A stretch of 7,369 nucleotides of DNA from Oscillospiraceae bacterium. GTDB taxonomy: Bacteria > Bacillota > Clostridia > Oscillospirales > Ruminococcaceae. Each line of letters opens with the position of its first letter. Positions within the stretch are counted from its first letter, which is position 1. The stretch spans positions 1 to 7,369 of the forward strand of contig RKCM01000091.1 in assembly GCA_014858325.1 (NCBI GenBank), given 5' to 3'. Positions 1 through 6,689 of this stretch are shown one piece after another. Position numbers and translations under genes: made by a program. The notes beneath the pieces are model-generated. The model searched no databases. It was not told the origin of the DNA and worked only from the letters and a program-made list of their open reading frames with translations.

Positions 1-1969
1 CCTTTTCCAGCGTATTGCGGGCGAGGCGGCCGTTGCCGGCGGTGCGGGCGTCGGCGGCCTGACAGGCGGCGTAATAGGCGCGGAGCGGCGCATCGCAGGC
101 GGGGGCCAGACGGTAGCCCTTGCCCTTGGCAAGGCTGTGGGTGATAGCCAGCAGCTCGGCGGCGGTGTAATCCGGGAACTCGATCTGGTTGGGAAAGCGG
201 CTGGCAAGGCCGCTGTTGGCGGTGAGGAAGACCTGCATCTCCCGGGTGTAGCCCGCCAGAATGACCACCAGCTCGTCGCGGTGGTCCTCCATCCCCTTCA
301 CCAGCGTGTCGATGGCTTCCAGCCCGAAGCTGTCCTGCTCGCCCCGGTAGAGGCTGTAGGCTTCGTCGATGAAGAGGACGCCGCCCAGCGCGCTCTCGAT
401 GACGCGGTTGGTGAGGGGGGCGGTGTGGCCGGTGTAGCGGCCCACGAGGTCGCCGCGGCTCACCTCAATGAGCTGGCCGCCCTTGAGCGCCCCGATGGCC
501 TTGAGGTACCCCGCCACCAGCCGGGCAATGGTGGTCTTGCCGGTGCCGGGGTTGCCGGTGAAGATCATGTGCATGGAGAGGGGGGCGGTTTTGAGGCCCG
601 CTGCCGCGCGGCGCTGCTGCACCTGTACGTTGTCGGCCAGACCGAAGACATAATCCTTTACGGGGGCAAGGCCCACCAGGGCATCGATCTCGGCTTTCAC
701 AGCGTCCAGCGCGCCGGTGTAGGCGGCGGGCAGCAGGGCAAACAGGGGCTGGGGTGCGTCGTCGTTCAGGCGGAAACTCAGCCCCTCCGGCGCGGCGGTA
801 AGGGCCACGGTGCCGGAAAGGGGTTTGTCCGTCTGCAAGCAGTATTCGCTCAGGGCGCGGAACATCTTCTCACAGCAGGCGGAAAGCCCCGCCGCGCCCT
901 GCCGGGGGGTGCACTGGGCCGCCACATAATCCCGCACGTCCGCCCCCGCTGAGAGGGTAAGGCCCAGCCGGGCGTGCACCTTCTGGGCCAGAGCGTTGAG
1001 CTGTCGGGCCGCCAGAGCGGCGAGGTCGGCGCGGGCATAGGGGACCGTGGTGCAGACATCGCCCAGCGCCCCCACAAAGGCTGCGCCAAACTTGTCCGCC
1101 AGCGCCTCCCGGCCCTTGGTGGAGAAGAAAACGAGGTACTTGCCGTGGGGGTCCAGGCGGCTCACGGCCCCGGGGGCCAGCGCCGTGCCCGCCTCCACAA
1201 GGATGCCCTCCTTGTTGACGAGGTAGCGGCTGGAGAGGGGGGCGCTGCCCTTTACGGCCAGATCGGAGAGGGTCTTCAAAAAGCTGGGGCAGCAGCTCTC
1301 GTAATGCTCAAAGACCACGATCTCGCCGGGGGCGCAGAGGGCAGCGTAGAGGTCCTGCAAAAAGAGCTTTTCCGCGCCGGGGTCGGCGTAGAGGGCAAGG
1401 TCGAGGGTGGCGATGGCATCGCTTTGCAGCAGGCCCCGGGCCGCCATGCAGCGGGCCGTCTCGGTGAGGGCGAAATGCCGCCCGGTGCCGCTGCCGCCGG
1501 AGAGGAGGATGACGTTGCGGGCGGCGGCACCCTCGGTGCCCAGCACAAAGGGGCGGCGCATGGCCCGCACGACGCTTTCCACAAAGGCGTCCTGCCCCAG
1601 CACCGTCTGCTTTACTTCCTCGGCCAGCCCCTCAAAGCTGCCCAGATGCTCCGGGCGCGTATCTGCCGTGCCCCGGGCCAACAGGCCGTCGGCCTCCATA
1701 TCCCGCAGCATCCGGCGGCTGTTTTCCAGCGCATCCCGCGCGGCGGCGTCCTGATCCTGGAGGGCCGCCGTCTGCTGTTTGAGCATCTCGTCCAGCTTTT
1801 TCTGCTGGGCCAGCAGGGCGGCGTTGAGGTCGGGCAGGGGGCCGGCCGTTTTTGCCTTCGGCTCCGCATCGGCCGCAGGGTCTGCCGGGGCGGTCGGGCT
1901 TGCCTTAAAACGCCCTCCCGGCCCGAAAACGCCGTTCATCAAGCTTTCCCAATCGTCGGTGTATGCCAT
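1..1969 (-). CDS. Tandem AAA+ ATPase: degenerate ClpB-D2-like module plus CbxX/SpoVK-like module (3' end cut by window)
   Basis: Read on the minus strand from ATG at 1969-1967, this frame stays open for 656 codons to the window edge. GGAGGG at 1982-1977 lies 7 nt before the ATG and supports the start. Residues 1-50 are Pro/Ala-rich and probably disordered; about 51-95 look coiled-coil. Residues about 110-400 follow the order of a ClpB/ClpA D2 module (VLGQD at 123-127), but its ATPase residues are changed: the Walker A position reads GGSGTGRH (158-165) and Walker B reads VVFEH (218-222). Residues about 415-656 are a canonical CbxX/CfxQ-type AAA domain: GNPGTGKTT (472-480), VLFIDEAYSL (531-540), LAGYT (571-575), arginine-finger candidate R591, and sensor-2 region GNGRLARN (645-652). 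CbxX-family members include rubisco activases and SpoVK. The substrate here is unknown; a remodelling ATPase is inferred. The C-terminal end lies outside the window. Confidence 0.9.
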   Translation of the reverse strand, partial: MAYTDDWESLMNGVFGPGGRFKASPTAPADPAADAEPKAKTAGPLPDLNAALLAQQKKLDEMLKQQTAALQDQDAAARDALENSRRMLRDMEADGLLARGTADTRPEHLGSFEGLAEEVKQTVLGQDAFVESVVRAMRRPFVLGTEGAAARNVILLSGGSGTGRHFALTETARCMAARGLLQSDAIATLDLALYADPGAEKLFLQDLYAALCAPGEIVVFEHYESCCPSFLKTLSDLAVKGSAPLSSRYLVNKEGILVEAGTALAPGAVSRLDPHGKYLVFFSTKGREALADKFGAAFVGALGDVCTTVPYARADLAALAARQLNALAQKVHARLGLTLSAGADVRDYVAAQCTPRQGAAGLSACCEKMFRALSEYCLQTDKPLSGTVALTAAPEGLSFRLNDDAPQPLFALLPAAYTGALDAVKAEIDALVGLAPVKDYVFGLADNVQVQQRRAAAGLKTAPLSMHMIFTGNPGTGKTTIARLVAGYLKAIGALKGGQLIEVSRGDLVGRYTGHTAPLTNRVIESALGGVLFIDEAYSLYRGEQDSFGLEAIDTLVKGMEDHRDELVVILAGYTREMQVFLTANSGLASRFPNQIEFPDYTAAELLAITHSLAKGKGYRLAPACDAPLRAYYAACQAADARTAGNGRLARNTLEK

Positions 1970-1997
1970 GGTACTGCCCTCCGTGTGTGTTTTTTTC

Positions 1998-2026
1998 AGT
2001 ATATTCCATTTCGGGAGGTTTGGCAA
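1998..2026 (-). promoter_or_regulatory. Sigma-A-type promoter for the AAA+ ATPase gene
   Basis: On the minus strand TTGCCA (2026-2021) is followed after exactly 17 nt by TATACT (2003-1998). The -35 matches the TTGACA consensus at 5 of 6 positions and the -10 matches TATAAT at 5 of 6. Transcription would start near 1991, giving a leader of about 22 nt that carries the GGAGGG ribosome binding site. Confidence 0.6.
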
Positions 2027-2034
2027 GAAAAGGC

Positions 2035-2063
2035 TTGAAAAAGCCGGGAAAGATGGGTACACT
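2035..2063 (+). promoter_or_regulatory. Candidate promoter for pulA
   Basis: TTGAAA (2035-2040), 17 nt, then TACACT (2058-2063). The -10 matches only 4 of 6 consensus positions, so this is weaker than the divergent promoter next to it. Transcription from here would start near 2070 and leave a short leader containing AAGGATG (2081-2087) just before the ATG at 2093. TAGAAT at 2069-2074 is a better -10 by itself, but has no -35 at the right distance. I saw no catabolite-response (cre) palindrome in this gap. Confidence 0.4.
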
Positions 2064-2092
2064 TATCTTAGAATTTTCTAAAGGATGATACG

Positions 2093-4042
2093 ATGACCTC
2101 TCCCGCACAATACAAGGCGCTCTACGAGAGCGCGGCCTTTGCCCGCCAGAACACCTACACCGGCCCCCTCGGGGCAGAGTATGCCCCGGCGGGCACCCAT
2201 CTGCGGCTGTGGGCCCCCACGGCCCAGAGCGTTTCCGTCAACTTATACCGCCGGGGCGACGGCGGCGTCTGCATCGGCTCCCTCCCGCTGGAAAACCGGG
2301 GGCAGGGGGTCTGGTCGGTCTACCTTCCCGGCGACCAGCACGGCCGATATTACACCTTCACCCTCTGTGCCGACGGCGCAGTCTGGGAGACCGCCGACCC
2401 CTACGCAAGGGCCGCGGGCGTAAACGGCCGACGCAGCATGATCGCCGATCTTTCCCGCATCGACCCGCCGGGCTGGGCGCAGGACCGGCGCCCGAACATC
2501 CCCGCCTCCCACCGCACCGTGTGGGAAGTGGGGGTGCGGGATTTCTCGCAGGACCCGGCCAGCGGCGTCCGCCCGGCCTGGCGGGGGAAGTTCCTCGCCT
2601 TTACCCAGCAGGGCACGACGCTGCACGGCGACGGCGTCCACCCCACCTGTTTGAACTATCTCCAGCGTCTCGGCGTCACTTATGTCCAGCTCATGCCCAT
2701 CTTTGATTTTGGCAGCGTGGACGAGAGCCGCCCCCTGACGCGGCAGTACAACTGGGGCTACGACCCGGCCCACTTCAATCTGCCCGAGGGCAGCTACTCC
2801 ACCGACCCCACCCGGGGCGAGGTGCGCATCCGGGAGTGCAAGCAGATGATCGCGGCCCTCCACGCAGCGGGCATCGGCGTGGTGATGGACGTGGTGTACA
2901 ACCACATGTACGGCTGCGACAATGTGCTGAACCGGGCCGTGCCCTACTACTATTTCCGGCAGAACCCGGACGGCAGCTTTTCCAACGGAAGCGGCTGCGG
3001 CAACGAGTTTGCCTCCGAGCGGCCCATGGCCCGGCGGTATCTCATCGAATCGGTGCTGTATTGGGCGCAGGAATACCACATCGACGGCTTCCGCTTCGAC
3101 CTGATGGGTCTTTTTGATGTAGAGACCATGAACCAGCTGCGAGCCGCGCTGGACAAGCTGCCCGGCGGCAAAAGCATCCTGATGTACGGCGAGCCGTGGC
3201 AGGGCGGCGGGAGCGCGCTGCGGGCCGCTGCGGCCGACAAAAACGATCTGGCCTTGCTGAACGACCGCATCGGCATTTTCTGCGACAATACCCGGGACGC
3301 CATCAAGGGCGGCTGCTTCAATGCCCGGGAGCCCGGCTATGTGGAGGGAAAGACCGAGGCCCTGTGGGACATCGGTGCATCCGTGGCGGCGTGGTGCCGC
3401 AGCCCTGCCCTGCCGCCCCACGCCCCGGGGCAGATCGTCAGCTACGTCTCCGCCCACGACAATTTCACGCTGTGGGACAAGCTGCTGCAGGTGCGGTACA
3501 CAAACCCCGAGTACAGCGCCATGGACAGCGCGGCGCTGGCCCAGAACCGGCTGGCGGCAGGCATCGTCCTCACCAGCATGGGCCTGCCCTTCTGGCAGGC
3601 GGGCGAGGAGTTTGCCCGCACCAAAAAGGGCCGCGGCAACACCTATCGTTCTTCCCCGGCGCTGAACCGGCTGGACTGGGCCCGGGCGCAGCAGTACCAC
3701 AGTCTGGTGGACTACTACCGGGGCCTCATCGGGCTGCGGTATGCTTTCCCCCGGCTGGGCGCGCAGGACAAAGACAGCCCCGCCGCCATCCAGTTCTTTG
3801 CGCTGGAGCAGCCTCTTGTGGGCTGGCAGCTGCCCGCCCGCTTTGGGGATGGCGCGCTCTGGCAGGCGCTCTGCGTCTTTTACAACCCCACCGAAAGCGC
3901 CAAGACCGTGCCGCTGCCGGAGGGCCGCTGGAAGCTGCTGTGCGACGGCGTTTCCTCCAGCCTGTGGCGGGGCGAAAGTACGCTGCGGCAGGGGCAGACA
4001 GAGCTGCTGCCCTGCAGCTGCACGATCTTTGGGCTTGTATAA
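2093..4042 (+). CDS. pulA: Type I pullulanase (glycogen/maltodextrin debranching enzyme, GH13)
   Basis: This 649-residue protein would hydrolyse alpha-1,6 branch points in pullulan, glycogen or branched maltodextrins. An N-terminal CBM48-like beta-sandwich (about 25-110, with LRLWAPTAQSV) precedes the GH13 catalytic barrel. The type I pullulanase signature YNWGYDP is at 219-225. The four GH13 regions are present: DVVYNH (266-271), GFRFD with nucleophile D336, YGEPW with acid/base E367, and SAHDN with transition-state stabiliser D456. A C-terminal beta domain occupies about 560-649. There is no signal peptide, membrane anchor or starch-binding tail, so I infer a cytoplasmic enzyme acting on glycogen or imported dextrins, like Bacillus AmyX. 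The start is supported by AAGGATG 5 nt upstream. The gene is divergent from the AAA+ ATPase, convergent with htrA, and appears monocistronic. It looks intact. Confidence 0.97.
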   Translation: MTSPAQYKALYESAAFARQNTYTGPLGAEYAPAGTHLRLWAPTAQSVSVNLYRRGDGGVCIGSLPLENRGQGVWSVYLPGDQHGRYYTFTLCADGAVWETADPYARAAGVNGRRSMIADLSRIDPPGWAQDRRPNIPASHRTVWEVGVRDFSQDPASGVRPAWRGKFLAFTQQGTTLHGDGVHPTCLNYLQRLGVTYVQLMPIFDFGSVDESRPLTRQYNWGYDPAHFNLPEGSYSTDPTRGEVRIRECKQMIAALHAAGIGVVMDVVYNHMYGCDNVLNRAVPYYYFRQNPDGSFSNGSGCGNEFASERPMARRYLIESVLYWAQEYHIDGFRFDLMGLFDVETMNQLRAALDKLPGGKSILMYGEPWQGGGSALRAAAADKNDLALLNDRIGIFCDNTRDAIKGGCFNAREPGYVEGKTEALWDIGASVAAWCRSPALPPHAPGQIVSYVSAHDNFTLWDKLLQVRYTNPEYSAMDSAALAQNRLAAGIVLTSMGLPFWQAGEEFARTKKGRGNTYRSSPALNRLDWARAQQYHSLVDYYRGLIGLRYAFPRLGAQDKDSPAAIQFFALEQPLVGWQLPARFGDGALWQALCVFYNPTESAKTVPLPEGRWKLLCDGVSSSLWRGESTLRQGQTELLPCSCTIFGLV

Positions 4043-4045
4043 GCA

Positions 4046-4081
4046 AAAAGCGTCGAGGCCTCGTAAGGCCTCGACGCTTTT
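4046..4081. terminator. Bidirectional intrinsic terminator between pulA and htrA
   Basis: A perfect 16-bp inverted repeat (AAAAGCGTCGAGGCCT at 4046-4061, its complement at 4066-4081) encloses a 4-nt CGTA loop. The stem ends in an A4/T4 tract on both sides, so an RNA from either strand gives a GC-rich hairpin closing in U residues. It begins 3 nt after the pulA stop and ends 15 nt from the htrA stop, so it can serve both convergent genes. Confidence 0.93.
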
Positions 4082-4096
4082 GTGTTGTTTAGGGCA

Positions 4097-5542
4097 TCAG
4101 CCCTGCGGCTGCAGGGCGGACTGGGCGTTCTGCTGGCTCTCCTGCTGCTGGGCAGCGGTGGTGCTGTTCTTCTCGCCCAGGGTCAGGGAGATGGTCTGCA
4201 TCTGGCCGTCGCGGGCGACGGTGATGGAGAGGGTATCCCCTGCGCTGTGGTTCTGGATGATGGTGCCAAGGTCGGTCTTCTGGGCCACCTCGGTGCCGTC
4301 GATGCTGACGATGCGGTCGCCCACCTTCAGCCCGGCCTGATCGGCAGGGCCGCCCTTGACGACGTCGGCCACGTAGATGCCGTAGGCGCTCACGCCCAGC
4401 TGCTGGGCGGTCTGCGCATCGGTCACAGCCAGATAGGTGATGCCCATGTAGGGACGGCCGGTGACATAGCCGTTCTCCAGCAGATCCTTTGCCACCTTCA
4501 TGGCATCGTTGATGGGGATGGCAAAGCCCAGGCCCTCCGCATCGGAATCGGAGCTCTTGGCGTTGACGACGCCCACCAGCTCGCCGTTCATGTTGAACAG
4601 GCCGCCGCCGGAGTTGCCGGGGCTGACGGAGGCATCCATCTGGATGAGAGACATGGTGTTGACAGAGCCGGAGCTCTGGATGCTGACGGAGCGGTTTAGG
4701 GCGCTGACGATGCCGCTGGTGACGGTGCCGCCCAGCTCACCCAGCGGGTTGCCCACAGCCAGCACGTTGTCGCCCACGGTCAGCGCATCGCTGTCGCCCA
4801 TGGTGGCGGGGGTCAGGCCGGTGGCGTCGATCTTCAGCACGGCGATGTCGCTGGTGGAGTCCTCGCCCACCACGGTGGCTGCGTAATCGGTATCCCCGAT
4901 GGTCACGGTGACATTGGAAGCGCCGGACACCACATGGGCGCAGGTGAGGATGTAGCCGTCCGAGCTGATGACGACGCCGCTGCCGGCACCGCTTTCCACC
5001 TGGCTCTGGCCGTACCAGGACCACTGGGAGTAGACCACCTGCTCGGTGGTGATGACCACGACACTGGGGCTGACCAGCGAGGCCACCTGCGCGGTGGTCA
5101 TGCCGCTGGAGACGGCCGTGCCGGAAGCTGCATCGCCGGAGCCGGAAGCCGCGCTGGAGCTGGAGCGCTCCACCTGCTGGATCACCACTTTATTGCCGCT
5201 GCCGGCCAGTCTGGCTCCGGCAAAGCCGCCCACAAAGCCCATGGCTGCTGCCAGCACCAGCGCCACGACGCTCTGGCCCAGCCTGCCGCTTTTTTTGTGC
5301 TTTTTGCGGGGCTTCTGCTCGGGGGCCGCATGGAAAGCCGGGCCCTCCGGGGGAGGCGTCGTGCCGCCGCTGCCTGCATCCGAAACCGGGGCGGCGGCTT
5401 CCGGGGCGGCGGGCTCGCCGTAGGTGGAGGCGGTGTTGGCGGTGTTCATGCCGGAGGAGCCCACGTTGGGGTAGCCGGTCTCGCCGGAATCGTTATTATT
5501 GGCAGAGGAATAATCGTATTCCCATTTGTTCTCATTTTCCAT
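4097..5542 (-). CDS. htrA: Membrane-anchored HtrA/DegP-like serine protease with C-terminal PDZ domain
   Basis: This 481-residue trypsin-fold protease would degrade misfolded exported proteins at the outer face of the membrane. Residues 1-77 are acidic or polar and rich in N, S, G, P and A. A basic KPRKKHKK stretch (77-84) leads into one transmembrane helix (about 91-113), giving an N-in topology, then a Ser/Ala/Gly linker (about 127-147). The catalytic triad is visible as H203 (TCAHVV), D232 (SDIAVLKID) and S311 (GNSGGGLFN). A PDZ domain covers about 363-457 (YMGITYLAV, then GGPADQAGLKVGDRIVSIDG), and a Gln-rich tail ends the protein. The layout matches HtrA/YkdA/YvtA-type proteases of Gram-positive bacteria. 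AGAAAGGAT at 5559-5551 precedes the ATG. The gene is divergent from the GNAT-MnmM gene and has repeated TTCACA sites upstream. The paralogue (HtrA, HtrB or HtrC) cannot be fixed from sequence alone. Confidence 0.96.
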   Translation of the reverse strand: MENENKWEYDYSSANNNDSGETGYPNVGSSGMNTANTASTYGEPAAPEAAAPVSDAGSGGTTPPPEGPAFHAAPEQKPRKKHKKSGRLGQSVVALVLAAAMGFVGGFAGARLAGSGNKVVIQQVERSSSSAASGSGDAASGTAVSSGMTTAQVASLVSPSVVVITTEQVVYSQWSWYGQSQVESGAGSGVVISSDGYILTCAHVVSGASNVTVTIGDTDYAATVVGEDSTSDIAVLKIDATGLTPATMGDSDALTVGDNVLAVGNPLGELGGTVTSGIVSALNRSVSIQSSGSVNTMSLIQMDASVSPGNSGGGLFNMNGELVGVVNAKSSDSDAEGLGFAIPINDAMKVAKDLLENGYVTGRPYMGITYLAVTDAQTAQQLGVSAYGIYVADVVKGGPADQAGLKVGDRIVSIDGTEVAQKTDLGTIIQNHSAGDTLSITVARDGQMQTISLTLGEKNSTTAAQQQESQQNAQSALQPQG

Positions 5543-5575
5543 TGCGATACATCCTTTCTCGGAAGGGGTTGGTTC

Positions 5576-5603
5576 GGAGGGGGATGCTTTTCCCGCACCT
5601 CCT
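5576..5603 (-). other. Leader hairpin holding a perfect Shine-Dalgarno sequence with no start codon
   Basis: In the htrA leader the minus strand reads AAGGAGGTG (5604-5596), a near-complete match to the 16S rRNA tail, yet no ATG or TTG follows at a usable distance, and the overlapping GTG is too close. GGAGG can pair with CCTCC (5580-5576), and GGGA with TCCC inside it, giving a bulged hairpin. The working ribosome binding site for htrA lies further downstream at 5559-5551. The role is unknown; it could be mRNA stabilisation or a ribosome standby site. Confidence 0.4.
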
Positions 5604-5616
5604 TGGAACTGCTCCT

Positions 5617-5643
5617 ATTGTAACCACCAATTGTGAAAATCAA
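5617..5643 (-). promoter_or_regulatory. Candidate htrA promoter (good -10, poor -35)
   Basis: On the minus strand TACAAT (5622-5617) matches TATAAT at 5 of 6 positions. The nearest -35-like hexamer, TTGATT (5643-5638), sits only 15 nt upstream, and the 17-nt position reads GATTGA, which is not a -35. A good -10 with no proper -35 is typical of activator-dependent promoters and fits the TTCACA repeats that overlap this stretch. The start would be near 5610, giving a leader of about 68 nt. Confidence 0.45.
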
Positions 5644-5670
5644 TCGCGGACGCCGTGAAGAATGTGTGAA
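5632..5670 (-). promoter_or_regulatory. Helically phased TTCACA direct repeats: candidate response-regulator operator of htrA
   Basis: Reading toward htrA on the minus strand: TTCACA (5670-5665), TTCACG (5659-5654) and TTCACA (5637-5632). Starts are 11 bp and then 22 bp apart, so all three lie on the same helical face. The last copy ends 9 nt before the TACAAT -10 and so covers the -35 area. TTHACA-like direct repeats at 11-bp steps are the usual target form of OmpR/PhoB-family regulators. In Bacillus subtilis, htrA-type genes are controlled by CssR, a member of that family. Binding here is inferred. Confidence 0.5.
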
Positions 5671-5690
5671 ATACGGTCGTACTGTTTGGC

Positions 5691-5720
5691 TTGACAAGCG
5701 CCCCAAAAGACTGCTATGTT
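5691..5720 (+). promoter_or_regulatory. Extended -10 promoter for the GNAT-MnmM gene
   Basis: Consensus TTGACA (5691-5696), 18 nt, then TATGTT (5715-5720) directly preceded by TGC, an extended -10 TGn motif. Transcription would start near 5727. The leader of about 93 nt would then begin at the edge of the palindromic repeat and end with AAGGAG (5809-5814) before the ATG at 5820. The HtrA-side repeats lie about 20 bp upstream of this -35. Confidence 0.6.
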
Positions 5721-5729
5721 AGAAGCAAC

Positions 5730-5783
5730 CCTCTCCGTCATCGCTGGCGCGATGCCAGCTCCCCCGAAAGGGGAGCCCTTGGC
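5730..5783 (+). repeat. Palindromic intergenic repeat, copy 1 (two hairpins)
   Basis: Two adjacent stem-loops: CATCGC (5739-5744) with GCGATG (5749-5754) around TGGC, then GCTCCCC (5758-5764) with GGGGAGC (5770-5776) around CGAAA, closing with CTTGGC (5778-5783). The 24 bases at 5734-5757 recur as an exact reverse complement at 6835-6858, and CTTGGC recurs inverted at 6810-6815. The two-hairpin plan with a conserved core and variable second stem resembles mobile or repetitive palindromic units that I associate with Faecalibacterium-type genomes; that association is from memory. The repeat lies in the predicted 5' leader of the next gene. Confidence 0.75.
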
Positions 5784-5819
5784 AAAACGGGTCAGTTTCG
5801 CACCATAGAAGGAGCCGCT

Positions 5820-6680
5820 ATGAAACTCGAAAAAACACAAACGGGATACGCTTTGTATAAAGAAAAAGCCGTCATTGGCGTGTGCGCCGCCGCGCCCACG
5901 GCAGACGGCGCGGTCCTCACGGCCCTATCCATCCTGCCCCAGTGGCGGCGGAAGGGCTACGGCAGCTATCTGTTGAAGGAGGTACTGCGGGCCTACGGCG
6001 GATACGACCGCGAGAAGGCCACCGTCTTCACGGCTCCGGCCCCGGCGGACGCGGGCGAGGAGGCTTTCTGGGCAAAGTTTGATTTCCGGCCCGAGGGCGG
6101 GCAGCTGGCCCGCCGCCGCACGCCGGACCTGACCGCCGTGCGCTTCGTGCAGGAGCTTCTGGCCCAGCGGCTGGCTTCCCCCGCGCTTTGCATCGACGCC
6201 ACCTGCGGCAACGGCGGGGACACCGCCTTTTTGTGCGGGCTGTGCCGCGCCTCCGGCGGGCGGGTGCTGGGCTTTGACGTCCAGCCCGAGGCCATCGCCT
6301 CCACCCAGGCACACCTCGCCGCCCTCGGGTACGCGGCGGAGCTCCACTGCGACAGCCACGCAAATCTTTTGCAGTATGTGCAGCCCGGCACGGCAGACGC
6401 CGTAATGTTCAACTTCGGCTGGCTGCCCGGGGCCGACCACAACGTCTTTTCCACCGCCGAGAGCAGCATCCCCGCGCTGGAAGCAGCCCTGACCGCCCTG
6501 CGCCCCGGCGGGGTGCTTTCCGCCATCCTCTACAGCGGCAAAGTCATCGGCTCCGGCGAGAAGGAGCGCATCCTCGCCTGGCTGCGCGCCCTGCCCCTGA
6601 CAAAATGCACCGTACTGGTGTGCGATTTTGCCAACTGGGCCGAAACAGCCCCCCTCCCCTGCCTCGTTTTGAAAAAATAG
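5820..6680 (+). CDS. mnmM: Fusion of a short GNAT acetyltransferase domain with a YtqB/MnmM tRNA-uridine methyltransferase
   Basis: The protein has 286 residues. Residues 1-95 look like a compact GNAT domain: an acetyl-CoA loop (WRRKGYGSYLL, 42-52) after strand LTALSILP, then FWAKFDFRPEG (83-93), a typical GNAT end. Residues about 100-286 are a full-length class I SAM methyltransferase of the YtqB/rRNA_methylase family: CIDATCGNGGDTAFL (124-138), FDVQPEAI (152-159), VMFNFGWLPGADHNVFST (195-212), and PGGVLSAILYSG (229-240). YtqB of B. subtilis, now called MnmM, methylates nm5(s2)U34 to mnm5(s2)U34 in tRNA anticodons. The methylase call is firm, and the exact modification is inherited from the family. 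The GNAT substrate is unknown. ATG at 5820 follows AAGGAG by 5 nt; the frame stays open upstream to a TTG at 5691, but that stretch is promoter and repeat. The gene is probably monocistronic. Confidence 0.88.
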   Translation: MKLEKTQTGYALYKEKAVIGVCAAAPTADGAVLTALSILPQWRRKGYGSYLLKEVLRAYGGYDREKATVFTAPAPADAGEEAFWAKFDFRPEGGQLARRRTPDLTAVRFVQELLAQRLASPALCIDATCGNGGDTAFLCGLCRASGGRVLGFDVQPEAIASTQAHLAALGYAAELHCDSHANLLQYVQPGTADAVMFNFGWLPGADHNVFSTAESSIPALEAALTALRPGGVLSAILYSGKVIGSGEKERILAWLRALPLTKCTVLVCDFANWAETAPLPCLVLKK

Positions 6681-6689
6681 CAAAAACTC

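Noticed and set aside
137..2038. Two long plus-strand open frames (137-952 and 974-2038) across the left part
   Set aside because: They lie antisense to the AAA+ ATPase frame, which has clear motifs, a promoter and a ribosome binding site. Their translations are Gly/Ala/Val/His-rich with no recognisable domain, as expected for shadows in GC-rich DNA.
2243..3700. A 485-codon minus-strand open frame opposite pulA
   Set aside because: Its length is striking, but pulA on the other strand has every GH13 motif. The antisense product has shadow-type composition and no start signal.
4934..5623. Plus-strand open frame of 229 codons opposite htrA
   Set aside because: Antisense to the confirmed HtrA frame, Gly/Ala-rich, and runs through the htrA promoter region; no independent signals.
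5691..5819. N-terminal extension of the GNAT-MnmM frame to a TTG at 5691
   Set aside because: That TTG is part of the TTGACA -35 hexamer. The added residues translate the promoter and palindromic repeat, while ATG 5820 has AAGGAG at correct spacing.
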